Part shown: positions 44,429 through 54,076 of the stretch, one piece after another
How positions within the stretch are numbered: position 1 is the stretch's first letter
Layout of the letters: the number at the start of each line of letters is the position of its first letter
Position numbers and translations under genes: made by a program
NCBI GenBank assembly: GCA_031546985.1
Contig: JAVBJN010000068.1
Location: forward strand, 1-64,000
Direction of reading: 5' to 3'
From: JAVBJN01 sp031546985
GTDB lineage: Bacteria > Bacteroidota > Bacteroidia > Chitinophagales > Chitinophagaceae
DNA length: 64,000 nucleotides
Notes under the pieces: model-generated
Told to the model about the DNA's origin: nothing
The model's database searches: none
Seen by the model: the letters and a program-made list of their open reading frames with translations, nothing else

Positions 44429-46423
44429 TTATTGTTTTACAAATTTTTGCACCGCGGTTCCCGCAGCAGAACGTACCTCCATGATGTACACACCTGAAGC
44501 ATAAGCGCCCGCAGAGACCATTGTAACAGCCATAACCAGTTGCTGCTCGGCCAATACCCTTCCGTTTACATCCGTTATCCGCAATGTGGCAGGCAATTGG
44601 GCAGCAGGCAAGCTAATATGAAGAGATTCCTGCACCGGGTTGGGATAGAGGTTAAACGTCCAGTTGGCAGCGGTTTCGGCAATACCCAATGCGGTGTAAT
44701 TAAACACAGCAGAAGTATCGGAGCAACCATTGCTACCTGTAACCACTACCCTATATTTACCGGTGGCCTGTGGGTTAAAGGTTGCCGCGGTAGCATTGGC
44801 AATAGCCTGGTTATTGCCATCCAGCCACTGGTAAGCAGCGTATGCACCCGTACTCAAAGCTGCGCCACTGGCAGTAATTACGGGTACGGGAATACTTTTT
44901 ACCTCCAATGTGAGTTGGATAAGGCTATCGCAACCTGTGCCGGCCATTACCAGTGTATCCCAATAGATGCCGGCTTGTGTAAATGTGCTGTTGTTAAAAG
45001 CAAAAGAACCGCCTTTGCAGATGGTATCTGACAGGTAGGTATAAGCAGGGCAAGCGCTGAGCTTAACCATAAAAATATCATTCTGTCCCTTGTTGGTGCC
45101 CACATCGCCACCGCTGCCATTAGAGCGGCCCAGGAAGAAGTACGAACCATCGGCCTGTTGCATAATCTGCTGGCTGTAATCGATACCCACACTACCCAGG
45201 CTCTTATTCCAATTCAGGTTTCCGCCGGTATCAATTTTAAACATCCAGGCATCCGACGCTGTATTGGAAGTGCCGCCAACATGCCCCGAAACATCTTTAT
45301 CCGAAGAAGAAGAGGTAGAAGACACCAGCCAGCCGCCGTCCAGCGTGGGCATTATGCTACAGTAACTACTGGAAAGATCAGACTGTGTGCCGCCATAGCT
45401 GCGGGTCCAGAGGGTATCGCCATTCTGGTATTTTAATTTCAGCAGCATTACATCGTAGTTGCCGCCACCTTTAGGCTTTTGCACCGTTCCGTCAATAGAG
45501 TTGGTATGGCCGCATACCATATAGCTGCTGTCTGCTCCCTGCACAATCGCGGTGGCTGCATCGTTGTTGCTGCCGCCATAGGTACGGCTCCATTGTATGC
45601 CCAGGGTATCGTCCAGTTTGAGTACCCAGTAATCGTTTTTGCCCAATCCTTTTCCCGTAAGATGTCCGTCGTTGCTGGCACTTGCACCGGTTGTAATGTA
45701 ACCGCCCTCTTTGCTGCAGATGACAGAAGCAGGGCGCTCCAGGTATAATAAAGAGGTAGAACCGCTACCGCCAAATGTTTTGTTTTGCTGTATGTTCCCC
45801 ATACTGTCGGTAACCACTACCCACCAGTCATCAGAAGTACCGTTCAGTTTATTGGCAATGTCGCCATTCGATGAGTTGGTAAATCCGCAAGCCACAAAGC
45901 CATTATTGGGTGTGGTTTGAATATCGTAAAAGGCATCAGCGCCGCTGCCACCCATTGTTTTAATCCATTCAATGCCCAGCGTATCATTGAGTCGCACGAT
46001 AACCGCATCGAGACCGCCCCGTGTAGTAATGCCCGTAAAATCGCGGTCGGACGAGGTTACAAACCCAGCCGCGATATAACCGCCATACGGCAATGCCCTT
46101 ACAGCATAGAGGTAATCCGATCCCGTGCTGCCCTTTACCACCTGGCGCACGATGGCTCCGGTGTCGTTTACTTCGGCTATCCACCAGTCATTGTCTGTAG
46201 TACCGGTAGCTTTGCCTACTACATCGCCATTGGCAGAGGTAGTAGTACCCACCAGCACATAACCACCTGTGGCAGTAGGTGCAAACGTGTGCATAATATC
46301 GCCACCGGAACCGCCATAAGCCTTACTCCATAAGGTTACAGGTGTTTGTGCAAAGGTGGTAGCTGTAAAGCCGAAGCAAAAAAGTAAAAGTAAAATTCTC
46401 ACATAACTGAAAGCAAAACACAT
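44429..46423 (-). CDS. Secreted repeat protein with T9SS type A sorting domain
   Basis: 664 residues with a signal peptide (about 1-25). Most of the protein is a tandem repeat of about 50 residues built on WSKAYGGSGGD, GGYVLVGTT and similar blocks, a beta-propeller-like run. The C-terminal 80 residues (FNLYPNPVQESLHISLPAAQ, TDVNGRVLAEQQL and GVYIMEVRSAAGTAVQKFV) are a Por secretion/type A sorting domain. It is surface-exported by T9SS. The repeats suggest a surface-binding or structural role; no enzyme motif is seen. Confidence 0.87.
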   Translation of the reverse strand: MCFAFSYVRILLLLFCFGFTATTFAQTPVTLWSKAYGGSGGDIMHTFAPTATGGYVLVGTTTSANGDVVGKATGTTDNDWWIAEVNDTGAIVRQVVKGSTGSDYLYAVRALPYGGYIAAGFVTSSDRDFTGITTRGGLDAVIVRLNDTLGIEWIKTMGGSGADAFYDIQTTPNNGFVACGFTNSSNGDIANKLNGTSDDWWVVVTDSMGNIQQNKTFGGSGSTSLLYLERPASVICSKEGGYITTGASASNDGHLTGKGLGKNDYWVLKLDDTLGIQWSRTYGGSNNDAATAIVQGADSSYMVCGHTNSIDGTVQKPKGGGNYDVMLLKLKYQNGDTLWTRSYGGTQSDLSSSYCSIMPTLDGGWLVSSTSSSSDKDVSGHVGGTSNTASDAWMFKIDTGGNLNWNKSLGSVGIDYSQQIMQQADGSYFFLGRSNGSGGDVGTNKGQNDIFMVKLSACPAYTYLSDTICKGGSFAFNNSTFTQAGIYWDTLVMAGTGCDSLIQLTLEVKSIPVPVITASGAALSTGAYAAYQWLDGNNQAIANATAATFNPQATGKYRVVVTGSNGCSDTSAVFNYTALGIAETAANWTFNLYPNPVQESLHISLPAAQLPATLRITDVNGRVLAEQQLVMAVTMVSAGAYASGVYIMEVRSAAGTAVQKFVKQ

Positions 46424-46446
46424 GATCTATTGTTGGTTTTATAAAA

Positions 46447-46478
46447 GAAAAAAGCACCCCGGAAAACTCCGGAGTGCC
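46447..46478 (-). terminator. Terminator of the Cys-rich lipoprotein gene
   Basis: On the minus strand ggcactccggag, TTTT loop, ccggggtgc (one G-T pair), followed by TTTTTTCTTTT. It starts 7 bases after the stop codon at 46486. Confidence 0.85.
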
Positions 46479-46485
46479 TGTAGGA

Positions 46486-47238
46486 TTATTTTTTGGCGTT
46501 TTTCATGAACATAGCCGGAATCTCTTTCCAGTCTTCATGTTCGGTAACACCTGAAGCTCTTGATGCAGGTGTAGTTGGGCAAGCGCCGGTCCAGCTGCAG
46601 GTAAAGCATTTGTATTCGTAAATCACTTTAGAGCTGAAAGTAGCATACTGGTCAGGAGAATACGCGTCTAGGGTAGTAACCTTGATTACGTAAGTCTTGA
46701 TGGTGCCATTTTCAGGACAGCATTTGCTGGCGGTAACCAGTCTGGTAAACGCACCAGTGCTGTAGTTGTAGTACCCCGGGCAGGTTGGGCAGGATGTAGG
46801 GTTTTCGTTGCCGATAAAGTTGCCCGCTGTAGGTACAATATTGCTGGCCACATTGCTGCAGGTAAGATCGGCCAGGTTGGTGTTGTAAGACACACCGTTC
46901 AGGTAGCCGATGGTCCAGCCGTCTGCACCACGGATAATAGAGTTGAACTGGCCTTCAAAAGTTACCTGCGGACCAGTGCCGCAGAAATTAGAAGGCACGA
47001 TATCCCATTTATTGTACACGCCTACATCGCTGAGCAATACGCCGGTAGTTTGTGCAGAGTCTACACCGCTTTCGCAGAGGCAGGCTACGCAAGAGTTATC
47101 AGAAGTTACAGTGGTTGCAGTAGCAACTTTAGCGTTGGAATTGCTGGAACGGGTTGTTTTGTCAGCTTTGTCGCAGCTTGCTGCGGTAAACATAAGGGCG
47201 ATGGAAGCGATTCCGGTCAGGAATTTGATGGTAGACAT
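46486..47238 (-). CDS. Cys-rich lipoprotein of unknown function
   Basis: 250 residues with a lipoprotein signal (IALMFTAASC, Cys23). The mature part contains many Cys (CVACLCESG, PTSCPTCPGYYNYSTG, TASKCCPENG, CFTCSWTGAC) that could bind metal or form disulphides. No family is recognised. Trp and Cys clusters and PTSCPTCPGY suggest a bound cofactor or a disulphide-stabilised surface protein. It is flanked by a strong terminator below and a long gene-poor leader above. Confidence 0.7.
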   Translation of the reverse strand: MSTIKFLTGIASIALMFTAASCDKADKTTRSSNSNAKVATATTVTSDNSCVACLCESGVDSAQTTGVLLSDVGVYNKWDIVPSNFCGTGPQVTFEGQFNSIIRGADGWTIGYLNGVSYNTNLADLTCSNVASNIVPTAGNFIGNENPTSCPTCPGYYNYSTGAFTRLVTASKCCPENGTIKTYVIKVTTLDAYSPDQYATFSSKVIYEYKCFTCSWTGACPTTPASRASGVTEHEDWKEIPAMFMKNAKK

Positions 47239-47319
47239 GATAGTAATTGGTGGTTATTAGGTTTAAAAAACGCGCAGGCCACGATGGCAACCCGCAGAAA
47301 ACTAAAATCATGCGACGGT

Positions 47320-47480
47320 GGAAATATTCCATAATTTTGCACCCTCTTCGCAAAAGAGTGATGTCGCGCGGGCTTCCTCCCGCATGAACGATATCATGTA
47401 CCGGGTACGGGCCAGATACCACAACAGGTATCCGGTGTATCCGGTTTTCTCTTTCTTGTTTTGGGGCACATAGCTCCTCC
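47320..47480. other. Hairpin-rich intergenic DNA upstream of the Cys-rich lipoprotein gene
   Basis: The 900-base gap 47239-48138 has no convincing gene. Between about 47340 and 47440 lie several short inverted repeats in series: ctctt/aagag (47344-47358), gcggg/cccgc (47368-47383), catg/catg (47383-47398), gtac/gtac (47398-47408) and gatacc/ggtatc (47415-47432). On the minus strand they would form a chain of hairpins about 100 bases before the lipoprotein start, possibly a leader or small RNA. The frame at 47308-47532 and the one at 47724-47969 look like chance frames. Confidence 0.3.
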
Positions 47481-47984
47481 TGGCAGACGCACAGTCCACC
47501 TCCGGAAAGCCATTGCCGGGTACCTTTTTCACAGGCTATTGGTTATTTCAGTTGAGATACAAACGCATAGCGTTAACAGGAACAAATTCCTGAACGAGCC
47601 GGCATTCCTATCTTATAAACGATGTTATTCGACAAACCCGGGGAGCAAGAACAGGGGCTTGTTGGTATATCAGGTTGGGAGCTAAACCTGTAAACCGAAA
47701 ATGTAAATTGTTGATCCGTTTGTTTGGATAACGATGCAAAGCTAGGGCACAGTTTGTTCGCCGCTTTTCAAAATCGGGAAAAGAAATGTAATCGTATTGT
47801 CATAAAAACTGGCCATCAAAACAATGCATATACCCAATTAAGTGATATTAAACCCGCGGATATACTACAAATAATAAACAAAAGATTGACTACACCAATG
47901 GGAATGATTTTCGAAATCGGGAAAAAGAAGTATAAAACACAATGCGTTAGCTATAAAAATATTAATTAAACACCTCAACAGATT

Positions 47985-48012
47985 TTTTAGTTCTAATATT
48001 TTCCTATAATTG
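47985..48012 (+). promoter_or_regulatory. Candidate promoter of the ABC-F leader transcript
   Basis: TATAATTG at 48005-48012 is one mismatch from TAnnTTTG, with T-rich TTTT at 47985-47988 about 16-19 bases upstream. Transcription would begin near 48019, giving a leader of about 120 bases before the ABC-F gene. Confidence 0.4.
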
Positions 48013-48036
48013 CACTTCATTCAAATTTCTACTCCA

Positions 48037-48054
48037 ATGAAAATGAGTCGCTAA
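48037..48054 (+). CDS. Short leader peptide MKMSR, possible attenuator
   Basis: ATG AAA ATG AGT CGC TAA, a five-codon frame 85 bases before the ABC-F start. Directly after the stop is a hairpin (agctggtt 48056-48063 with aaccggct 48068-48075, one G-T pair), and a second hairpin (tgccc/gggca, 48110-48122) lies 16 bases before the gene's ATG. ABC-F ribosome-protection genes in other bacteria are often controlled by drug-stalled translation of such leaders. No function proven. Confidence 0.35.
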   Translation: MKMSR

Positions 48055-48138
48055 TAGCTGGTTTATAAACCGGCTCCATTCTGAGCAATCCTTTACGGTT
48101 TACCTTACCTGCCCTTTGGGCAACTATTATCTGTACTC

Positions 48139-49725
48139 ATGAGTATTATCATCAGCGATGTGTCGTATCACTATCCTAATGAACATGCCTTATTTCAAGG
48201 TGTTCATGCCACTATTGCATCCAATAGCAAAGTATCGCTTACCGGCAGCAACGGAACGGGCAAGTCTACCCTGCTCAAAATCCTGGCGGGATTAATGTCA
48301 CCCGATACGGGACAAATCATCTGTGCCTCTAAACCATACTACATTCCGCAACACCTCGGTTTTCTGCAATGCACCGTTGCCGAAGCATTGGGCATAGCAC
48401 CTAAACTAGCCGCCTTACAGGCCATTATGCAAGGCAGTGTGGCTATACAGGATTATGATACCCTGGCCGATGATTGGGATATTGAAGCGAGATATACCGC
48501 TGCACTGCAATACTGGCAATTACCCGTTTTGCAGCCAGATACGCCTATGGATAGCCTGAGCAATGGTGAAAAAACCAAGGTCTTTCTCGCAGGTATACTG
48601 GTACATGAGCCGGAAATTATTCTGCTGGACGAACCGACCAATCACCTGGATTATGCCAGTCGCGAATTGCTGTATGATTTTATCCTAGAGCATAAAGCTA
48701 CAATGGTAGTGGTGAGCCACGATATTACGCTGCTGAACCTCCTCGATACCACCTTCGAGTTATCGGCGAAAGGCATGCAGCGGTATGGCGGCAACTACGC
48801 TTTTTACCTGGAGCAAAAAGAGCTGGAAGACAACGCACTGGAAGAAAGCATCCTGAACGAGGAAAAGAACCTCCGAATGGCCAGGAAAAAAGCCCGCGAA
48901 GTGGCGCAACGACAGGAAAAAAGAATACGGCAGGGCGAAAAGAACAAAACGGAAGTACCCCGTATTTACAAAAACACATTGCGGGATAGCGCGGAAAAAA
49001 CCGCGGCCAAACTAAAAGACCAGCACAGCAATATATTGGGCAACAGTGCCGAAAAACTTGCGGCATTAAGGCAACAAAAAAACGCCATCGATCATTTAAA
49101 GATCAATTTCGATAACGCTGCTTTACACAGTGGCAAACTGCTGATTGAGGCGCAGCTGGTGAATTATGCTTACGAGCCGGGTAAAAACATATGGCCTGCG
49201 CCTATTGATTTCAAACTCTACAGCAACGACCGCATTCACATTACAGGTCGCAATGGAGCGGGTAAAAGCACACTTATCCAATTGCTCACCGGAAGCCTGC
49301 AACCCTCGGAAGGCATTATTGAGCGAAGTAATTTTAACTGGATATACCTGGAGCAGAATTATGAAGTGGTGAACGTGGATTGCAGCATTGCAGAACTGGC
49401 AGAACAGTACAACCAGAAACACCTGGAAGATCATGAGGTGAAAATCCGGCTAAACCGTTTCCTGTTCCCGGCAGATACCTGGCACAAGCGCTGCAAAGAC
49501 CTCAGCGGTGGCGAAAAAATGCGACTATATCTTTGCTGCCTAATGATCAGCAACCACACGCCAGACCTGATTATATTGGACGAGCCTACCAATAACCTGG
49601 ACATTCCGGGCATTAGAATATTAACCCAAACCATTAAACAATACCAGGGCAGCTTATTGGTGATCTCGCACGACAAACATTTTGTGGAAGAGATTGGTGT
49701 GGAGAGCCAGTTTGAATTAGTGTAA
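48139..49725 (+). CDS. ABC-F family ATPase (ribosome-protection type candidate)
   Basis: 528 residues with two ABC domains and no membrane segments. Domain 1: Walker A LTGSNGTGKST (about 34-44), signature LSNGEKTKVF, Walker B IILLDEPTNHLD. Domain 2: Walker A ITGRNGAGKST, signature LSGGEKMRLY, Walker B LIILDEPTNNLD. The linker between (about 215-310) is highly charged and helical, as in ABC-F proteins. The family acts on the ribosome E site; members either rescue translation or displace antibiotics. The leader with a short peptide and hairpins supports drug-responsive regulation. Housekeeping roles (Uup/EttA-like) are an alternative. Confidence 0.85.
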   Translation: MSIIISDVSYHYPNEHALFQGVHATIASNSKVSLTGSNGTGKSTLLKILAGLMSPDTGQIICASKPYYIPQHLGFLQCTVAEALGIAPKLAALQAIMQGSVAIQDYDTLADDWDIEARYTAALQYWQLPVLQPDTPMDSLSNGEKTKVFLAGILVHEPEIILLDEPTNHLDYASRELLYDFILEHKATMVVVSHDITLLNLLDTTFELSAKGMQRYGGNYAFYLEQKELEDNALEESILNEEKNLRMARKKAREVAQRQEKRIRQGEKNKTEVPRIYKNTLRDSAEKTAAKLKDQHSNILGNSAEKLAALRQQKNAIDHLKINFDNAALHSGKLLIEAQLVNYAYEPGKNIWPAPIDFKLYSNDRIHITGRNGAGKSTLIQLLTGSLQPSEGIIERSNFNWIYLEQNYEVVNVDCSIAELAEQYNQKHLEDHEVKIRLNRFLFPADTWHKRCKDLSGGEKMRLYLCCLMISNHTPDLIILDEPTNNLDIPGIRILTQTIKQYQGSLLVISHDKHFVEEIGVESQFELV

Positions 49726-49797
49726 CAATGGGGTAATGTGAGAATGTGTAAATGAAGCAATGTGCTAATTGGATAATTAGTGAATCGTAAACCCATC

Positions 49798-49982
49798 GGC
49801 CTTCGACAGGCTCAGGCACCGGAGGGTTTACGATTGTAGACTTTGAGCGAGATTCATGTGGTAGCCATTCCACGCACTGGGCCTTCGACAAGCTCAGGCA
49901 CCGGATAATTTAAACCGCCCTTCAAAAACTGAAGCACCGGAAAGATTGTCGAAGGGAGGTTCCTGAGCTTGTCGAAGGGCCG
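49798..49982. repeat. REP-like palindromic repeat cluster
   Basis: Three direct copies and one inverted copy of a unit close to GGCCTTCGACAAGCTCAGGC-ACCGGA: 49798-49823, 49879-49905, a decayed copy at 49918-49941, and the inverse CCTGAGCTTGTCGAAGGGC at 49962-49980. The second and the inverted copy can form a long hairpin of about 19 bp. The cluster lies in the gap between the convergent ABC-F and NRPS genes, where it may also stop transcription. Confidence 0.8.
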
Positions 49983-49984
49983 AC

Positions 49985-52900
49985 CTACTTCAATCTCACC
50001 GGGCTGCCACTCCAATCAGAACCGGCTACCAGTTGCTCACCTTTCATCACCAATGAGAGTGGCTCCAACATAACATCATCACCAATTTCGGTATCGTATA
50101 AAATGATAGACCTTGCACCCACACTACAACGTGCGCCAATTTTTACAGGTCCTACTTTCATCACCCGGTCTTCGAACAAGTGCGTTTGTGGGCCGCAATC
50201 TTCGTTCAGTGCGGTATCGTCACCAATAGTCACCATATCCTGCTCGGTTATATCCGTAGTATTGAGCCATACCCTTTTACCTGCTTTCACACCCATTAAG
50301 CGAAGCGCCAAAGGCAAAAACGGCGTACCCTTCATAAATTCCAGCAAGAACGGCACGGCCAATGCTTCATAAGTAACAGTAATAGCCTCGCTGCGCCAAA
50401 CCTTATGCGTCCACATGGGTTTTTGTTCCTTTTTGTGCACCCCTACGGTTATCCATTTTAATGCAACCGTTACAAAGAACGCGGGCAAACCCATATAAAA
50501 CAGGTAATAAAAAGGCAGTTTGGGGAACTCTTGAATGATTTGTAACAGTGTGCGATCCTTAACCAGGTCGTGGCAGTAGGCCACAAACAATACACTGCAA
50601 CAAATGATCACCGTTTCGGGCAGCACTATTCGTATGCCATCGATTACCCCTCTGGCCATTTTTCTGCTCCGGGATGGGTTGGTTGTGAGGTGTGCCGGGT
50701 AATTGCCGCTATCCTGGCGGCGGGGCATGGCAATAGCCGGAGAGCCAAACCAATCGCCTGCAGCATTATCCTTACGCTGGCCATCGGTAGGTGGCACGGA
50801 TAGTACGCCAATCAGCATATCATCGCCCAGGTTATATCCTTGCGGAATAAGCGCGCTGTTGCCCACAAAACTCCGGTTGCCAATAACCGTGCGCTCCAGG
50901 ATCAACCGTTGGGCACGAATGTCTTCTTCGCCCAGCGATACCGCATCGGCAATAAACGATTCATCGCCAATCTCCAGCATGGTGTGGGTAACATTGCTGG
51001 CGGTAGAGATTTCGGTATTCTTCCCGATTTTGGCTCCCAGCAACCGGAAAAACCGGGATACATAAACAGTTGCGTATATCGGATGCAGCACAATCAGTGA
51101 TACAGAAATCAGTTGATCCGACAACCATTTTCTTACATAAATGGCGCTGTATACCGGGTAAGTACCCGGCTTAATGTTGCGCAGCAGCAGTCTGGAGAGC
51201 ACCACCGTTTCAAGCGCATACAACAGAATGTAGATCAGTGTAAGCCAGGGCACATGAATAAGATAGCTAAAATCATAATCACCGGCATTGGTATCGAGAT
51301 AGTTTAGCAGTTCTATCACCGGCAATAGCGGCAACAGGATAACGATTGGGAAAGCAGTGAGCAACAAACCGTACAATACACCATATGCCTTACGTTTAAA
51401 AACAGATACCACCAATGGTTGCAGAATATCGCCGGGTTGTTTTTGTTCTGTTTTCTCCGCAGGACTACCCTTCCAGACTTCGTAGCTTTTAATGGTCTGA
51501 TTGGCCTGTAAATGGCTCTGATCCTGCAATTCGCCCCAATCTGCGATAACCGTACCACCAGAGAGAATCGCATTGCTACCCACATAGGCATGATCGCCGA
51601 TTTTGATGCTGCGCAGTTTCATCCAGCCATTTTCTACCGTCATATTGTTCAGAATCACCTGCGAGCTTACGCTGGCATCCGAACCAATTGCTAACAGGTC
51701 GTGCGCGCCAATGCTAAGCGAACTCAGTTGTACATCTTTGGCAACCTTAACCCCAAGTAATCTTAAATAAAGCGGATAAATGGGCGTACCATTCATAAAT
51801 TGGGAAGGCACCAGTCTTAGAATCGTATTCACCAGCCAGTACCGGAAATAGTAAGTACCCCACAGTGGATAATCGCCTTCTTTGGCCCTACCCAGCACCA
51901 GCCATTTGCACACAATAGCCAGCAAGGAAAAGAAAGGAGGAATAAAGCAGAACAGACACAAGGCTGTAAGAATGGCCCAGCCCCGGTTATCCATACCCGA
52001 TTCGGTTTGCGCCACTACATAATAATAGCCGAGGTATGGAATAAAGATCTGGATGGCAAACAAACCATAGATCAGCAAAAGCGAAACCGCCTGCATTACC
52101 CCACAAACCAAATACCGTAGTGTAGGAACACGGTTAAACGTTTCCCGCTCACGTTTACTTTGGTGTGCAGCCTTTTCTTCGGCCACTTCCCAGGCTGCAA
52201 TCAGTTTCCGGATGGGCCTGTTGGTATAAATATCTTTAAGCGAGGCTTGCGATACACCCGCTTCATTCCTAAGCCAGGAGGAGAAAGTAGCTGCCAGCAA
52301 TGAATGGCCGCCGAGATCGGTAAAGAAATCAGATTCTGGCGTAATATCCCGGCCGGGGAAAATATGCCGGAGACCAGCCATCACTTTAACCTCCAGCGGA
52401 TCGCTGGCATTTACTTCAATTTCGGTTTCAGCTTTTATTAACAGCAATGCCTCAGGTACAGGCAGCGATTTACGGTCTATTTTCCCACTCGATAAACGGG
52501 GCATTTGTTCCAGCGGCATCATTACCAGCGGAACCATATATGGTGGCAACACTTTACCCAGGCTGTTTCTGGCAGCCTGCTCATCCCAATGGGTATTGGG
52601 TTTTAAGGTTACGTAACCTACCAGCTGATCCTGGTTAGTCGCATCTTTTTTAAGGGCAACCGCAGCAGCCAACACTTCCGGCAATTCATTAAGCTGGCTT
52701 TCAATTTCGCCCAGCTCTATCCGGTAGCCACGCAGTTTAACCTGGTCGTCGAGTCTGCCGCGGAAATCAATCGTGCCATCAGCTTGCATCACTACCGCAT
52801 CGCCGCTCAGGTAAATCCGGTTACCGGGTAAGGCGTCAAGGGTTTCGGGTTTAAGCAGAAATTTTTCGTTGGTGAGATCCGGACGGTTTACATACCCTTC

Positions 52901-53956
52901 GCATACACCCGGACCCGAAATAATCAGTTGCCCCTGCTCACCTGTTGGCACAATGTTAAACTGCTCATCTACCACCGCCAGGTTATAGTTGGGTAATGGC
53001 CCGCCAATGGTAATAGCATCGCCGGGTTTAAGGGCTATCATGGTAGCTGTTACCGTAGTTTCGGTAGGGCCATAGCTGTTGTAAAATACGTTATGACCGG
53101 GTTTGCTCCAACGCTGCAAAACGGCATTGGTACAGGCTTCGCCACCAGCATTGATCAGCCGCAGCCCGGGTATGCTATCTTCCATAACGGCCAGCAGGCT
53201 GGGTACGGCATGCAACACCGTAATATTTTCGCGACGCAATATCTGGCTTATTTCGTCTATAGACTTGGCGGTAGTAGCATCTGCTACCCAAAGTGTAGCG
53301 CCCACCGACAGGCTAATCCAGGTTTCTTCGCACCACATATCAAACGATACAGAAAATCCCTGGTACACTTTATCGTCTTCACAGATACCCAGCACACTTT
53401 GTTCGGAACGCACCAGGTGACAAATATTGCGGTGCAGGATGGGAATACCTTTGGGTTTTCCGGTACTACCGGAAGTATACAGTACATAGGCACGGTCGTC
53501 TGGATTAGGCCCTTCGGGCAGATTACAGGATTCATGCGCCACGAAAGAAGGCACTTCAAATACAGCACAGGATAATTGCGGCGCGCCATCGCTGAAACAA
53601 GCCATCGCCCCTACTTCCTCCATTACAATCTGTAACCTTTCTTCCGGCATTTCACGATCCAGCGGCACATAAGCGGCACCCGATTTTACAATACCTAAAA
53701 TAAGGGCGTGCAGCGCCAGGCTCCTCGTTTGCCAAACGCCAATAGCATCCCCTCTTCCAAATCCCTGCAAGGCAATAAAGCAAGCGATCTGATCGCTCCA
53801 TTCATCCAGTTGCCGATAAGTGAGGGAAGTATTTTCAAAAATGAGTGCGGTCTTATTCTGATACCGGCGAGCAGCCTCCCGGAAAATATCGGCTAATGTC
53901 TCTTCTCTTATCAGGTCCGGCTGTTCGGAACCTATCAACAGGCTTCTGGTCATCAT
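49985..53956 (-). CDS. Pls/PosA-type non-ribosomal peptide synthetase
   Basis: 1323 residues. Adenylation domain (about 1-505): YVLYTSGSTGKPKGI, NSYGPTETTVTA, YLSGDAV and LKLRGYRIELGEIE-type core motifs. Carrier domain with LGGHSL (Ser attachment site, about 550). Then a long C-terminal part with about six membrane helices alternating with three left-handed beta-helix (hexapeptide) segments (GDHAYVGSNAILSGGTVI, GNRSFVGNSALIPQGYNLG, GARCSVGARSIILYD). This A-T-membrane layout, with no condensation or thioesterase domain, is that of Pls/PosA proteins that make epsilon-poly-amino acids. The product here is unknown. Only a phosphopantetheinyl transferase remnant is adjacent. Confidence 0.85.
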   Translation of the reverse strand: MMTRSLLIGSEQPDLIREETLADIFREAARRYQNKTALIFENTSLTYRQLDEWSDQIACFIALQGFGRGDAIGVWQTRSLALHALILGIVKSGAAYVPLDREMPEERLQIVMEEVGAMACFSDGAPQLSCAVFEVPSFVAHESCNLPEGPNPDDRAYVLYTSGSTGKPKGIPILHRNICHLVRSEQSVLGICEDDKVYQGFSVSFDMWCEETWISLSVGATLWVADATTAKSIDEISQILRRENITVLHAVPSLLAVMEDSIPGLRLINAGGEACTNAVLQRWSKPGHNVFYNSYGPTETTVTATMIALKPGDAITIGGPLPNYNLAVVDEQFNIVPTGEQGQLIISGPGVCEGYVNRPDLTNEKFLLKPETLDALPGNRIYLSGDAVVMQADGTIDFRGRLDDQVKLRGYRIELGEIESQLNELPEVLAAAVALKKDATNQDQLVGYVTLKPNTHWDEQAARNSLGKVLPPYMVPLVMMPLEQMPRLSSGKIDRKSLPVPEALLLIKAETEIEVNASDPLEVKVMAGLRHIFPGRDITPESDFFTDLGGHSLLAATFSSWLRNEAGVSQASLKDIYTNRPIRKLIAAWEVAEEKAAHQSKRERETFNRVPTLRYLVCGVMQAVSLLLIYGLFAIQIFIPYLGYYYVVAQTESGMDNRGWAILTALCLFCFIPPFFSLLAIVCKWLVLGRAKEGDYPLWGTYYFRYWLVNTILRLVPSQFMNGTPIYPLYLRLLGVKVAKDVQLSSLSIGAHDLLAIGSDASVSSQVILNNMTVENGWMKLRSIKIGDHAYVGSNAILSGGTVIADWGELQDQSHLQANQTIKSYEVWKGSPAEKTEQKQPGDILQPLVVSVFKRKAYGVLYGLLLTAFPIVILLPLLPVIELLNYLDTNAGDYDFSYLIHVPWLTLIYILLYALETVVLSRLLLRNIKPGTYPVYSAIYVRKWLSDQLISVSLIVLHPIYATVYVSRFFRLLGAKIGKNTEISTASNVTHTMLEIGDESFIADAVSLGEEDIRAQRLILERTVIGNRSFVGNSALIPQGYNLGDDMLIGVLSVPPTDGQRKDNAAGDWFGSPAIAMPRRQDSGNYPAHLTTNPSRSRKMARGVIDGIRIVLPETVIICCSVLFVAYCHDLVKDRTLLQIIQEFPKLPFYYLFYMGLPAFFVTVALKWITVGVHKKEQKPMWTHKVWRSEAITVTYEALAVPFLLEFMKGTPFLPLALRLMGVKAGKRVWLNTTDITEQDMVTIGDDTALNEDCGPQTHLFEDRVMKVGPVKIGARCSVGARSIILYDTEIGDDVMLEPLSLVMKGEQLVAGSDWSGSPVRLK

Positions 53957-54076
53957 ACTTAGAACTTACAGGATAAATGTATCCAATATTTCTGCCAGAC
54001 CGGGGCTGTACCCAACATTTTAATCACATTTTCAGGTTGTACCTTCGGGAATCAGGTTTAAAAGCGCCAACATCCT

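Noticed and set aside
47308..47532. 74-residue minus-strand frame before the lipoprotein gene
   Set aside because: The region is dominated by short inverted repeats and the frame has no domain features; treated as a hairpin-rich leader.
47724..47969. 81-residue plus-strand frame in the gap before the ABC-F gene
   Set aside because: No promoter, no family resemblance, composition like the surrounding AT-rich DNA; likely chance.
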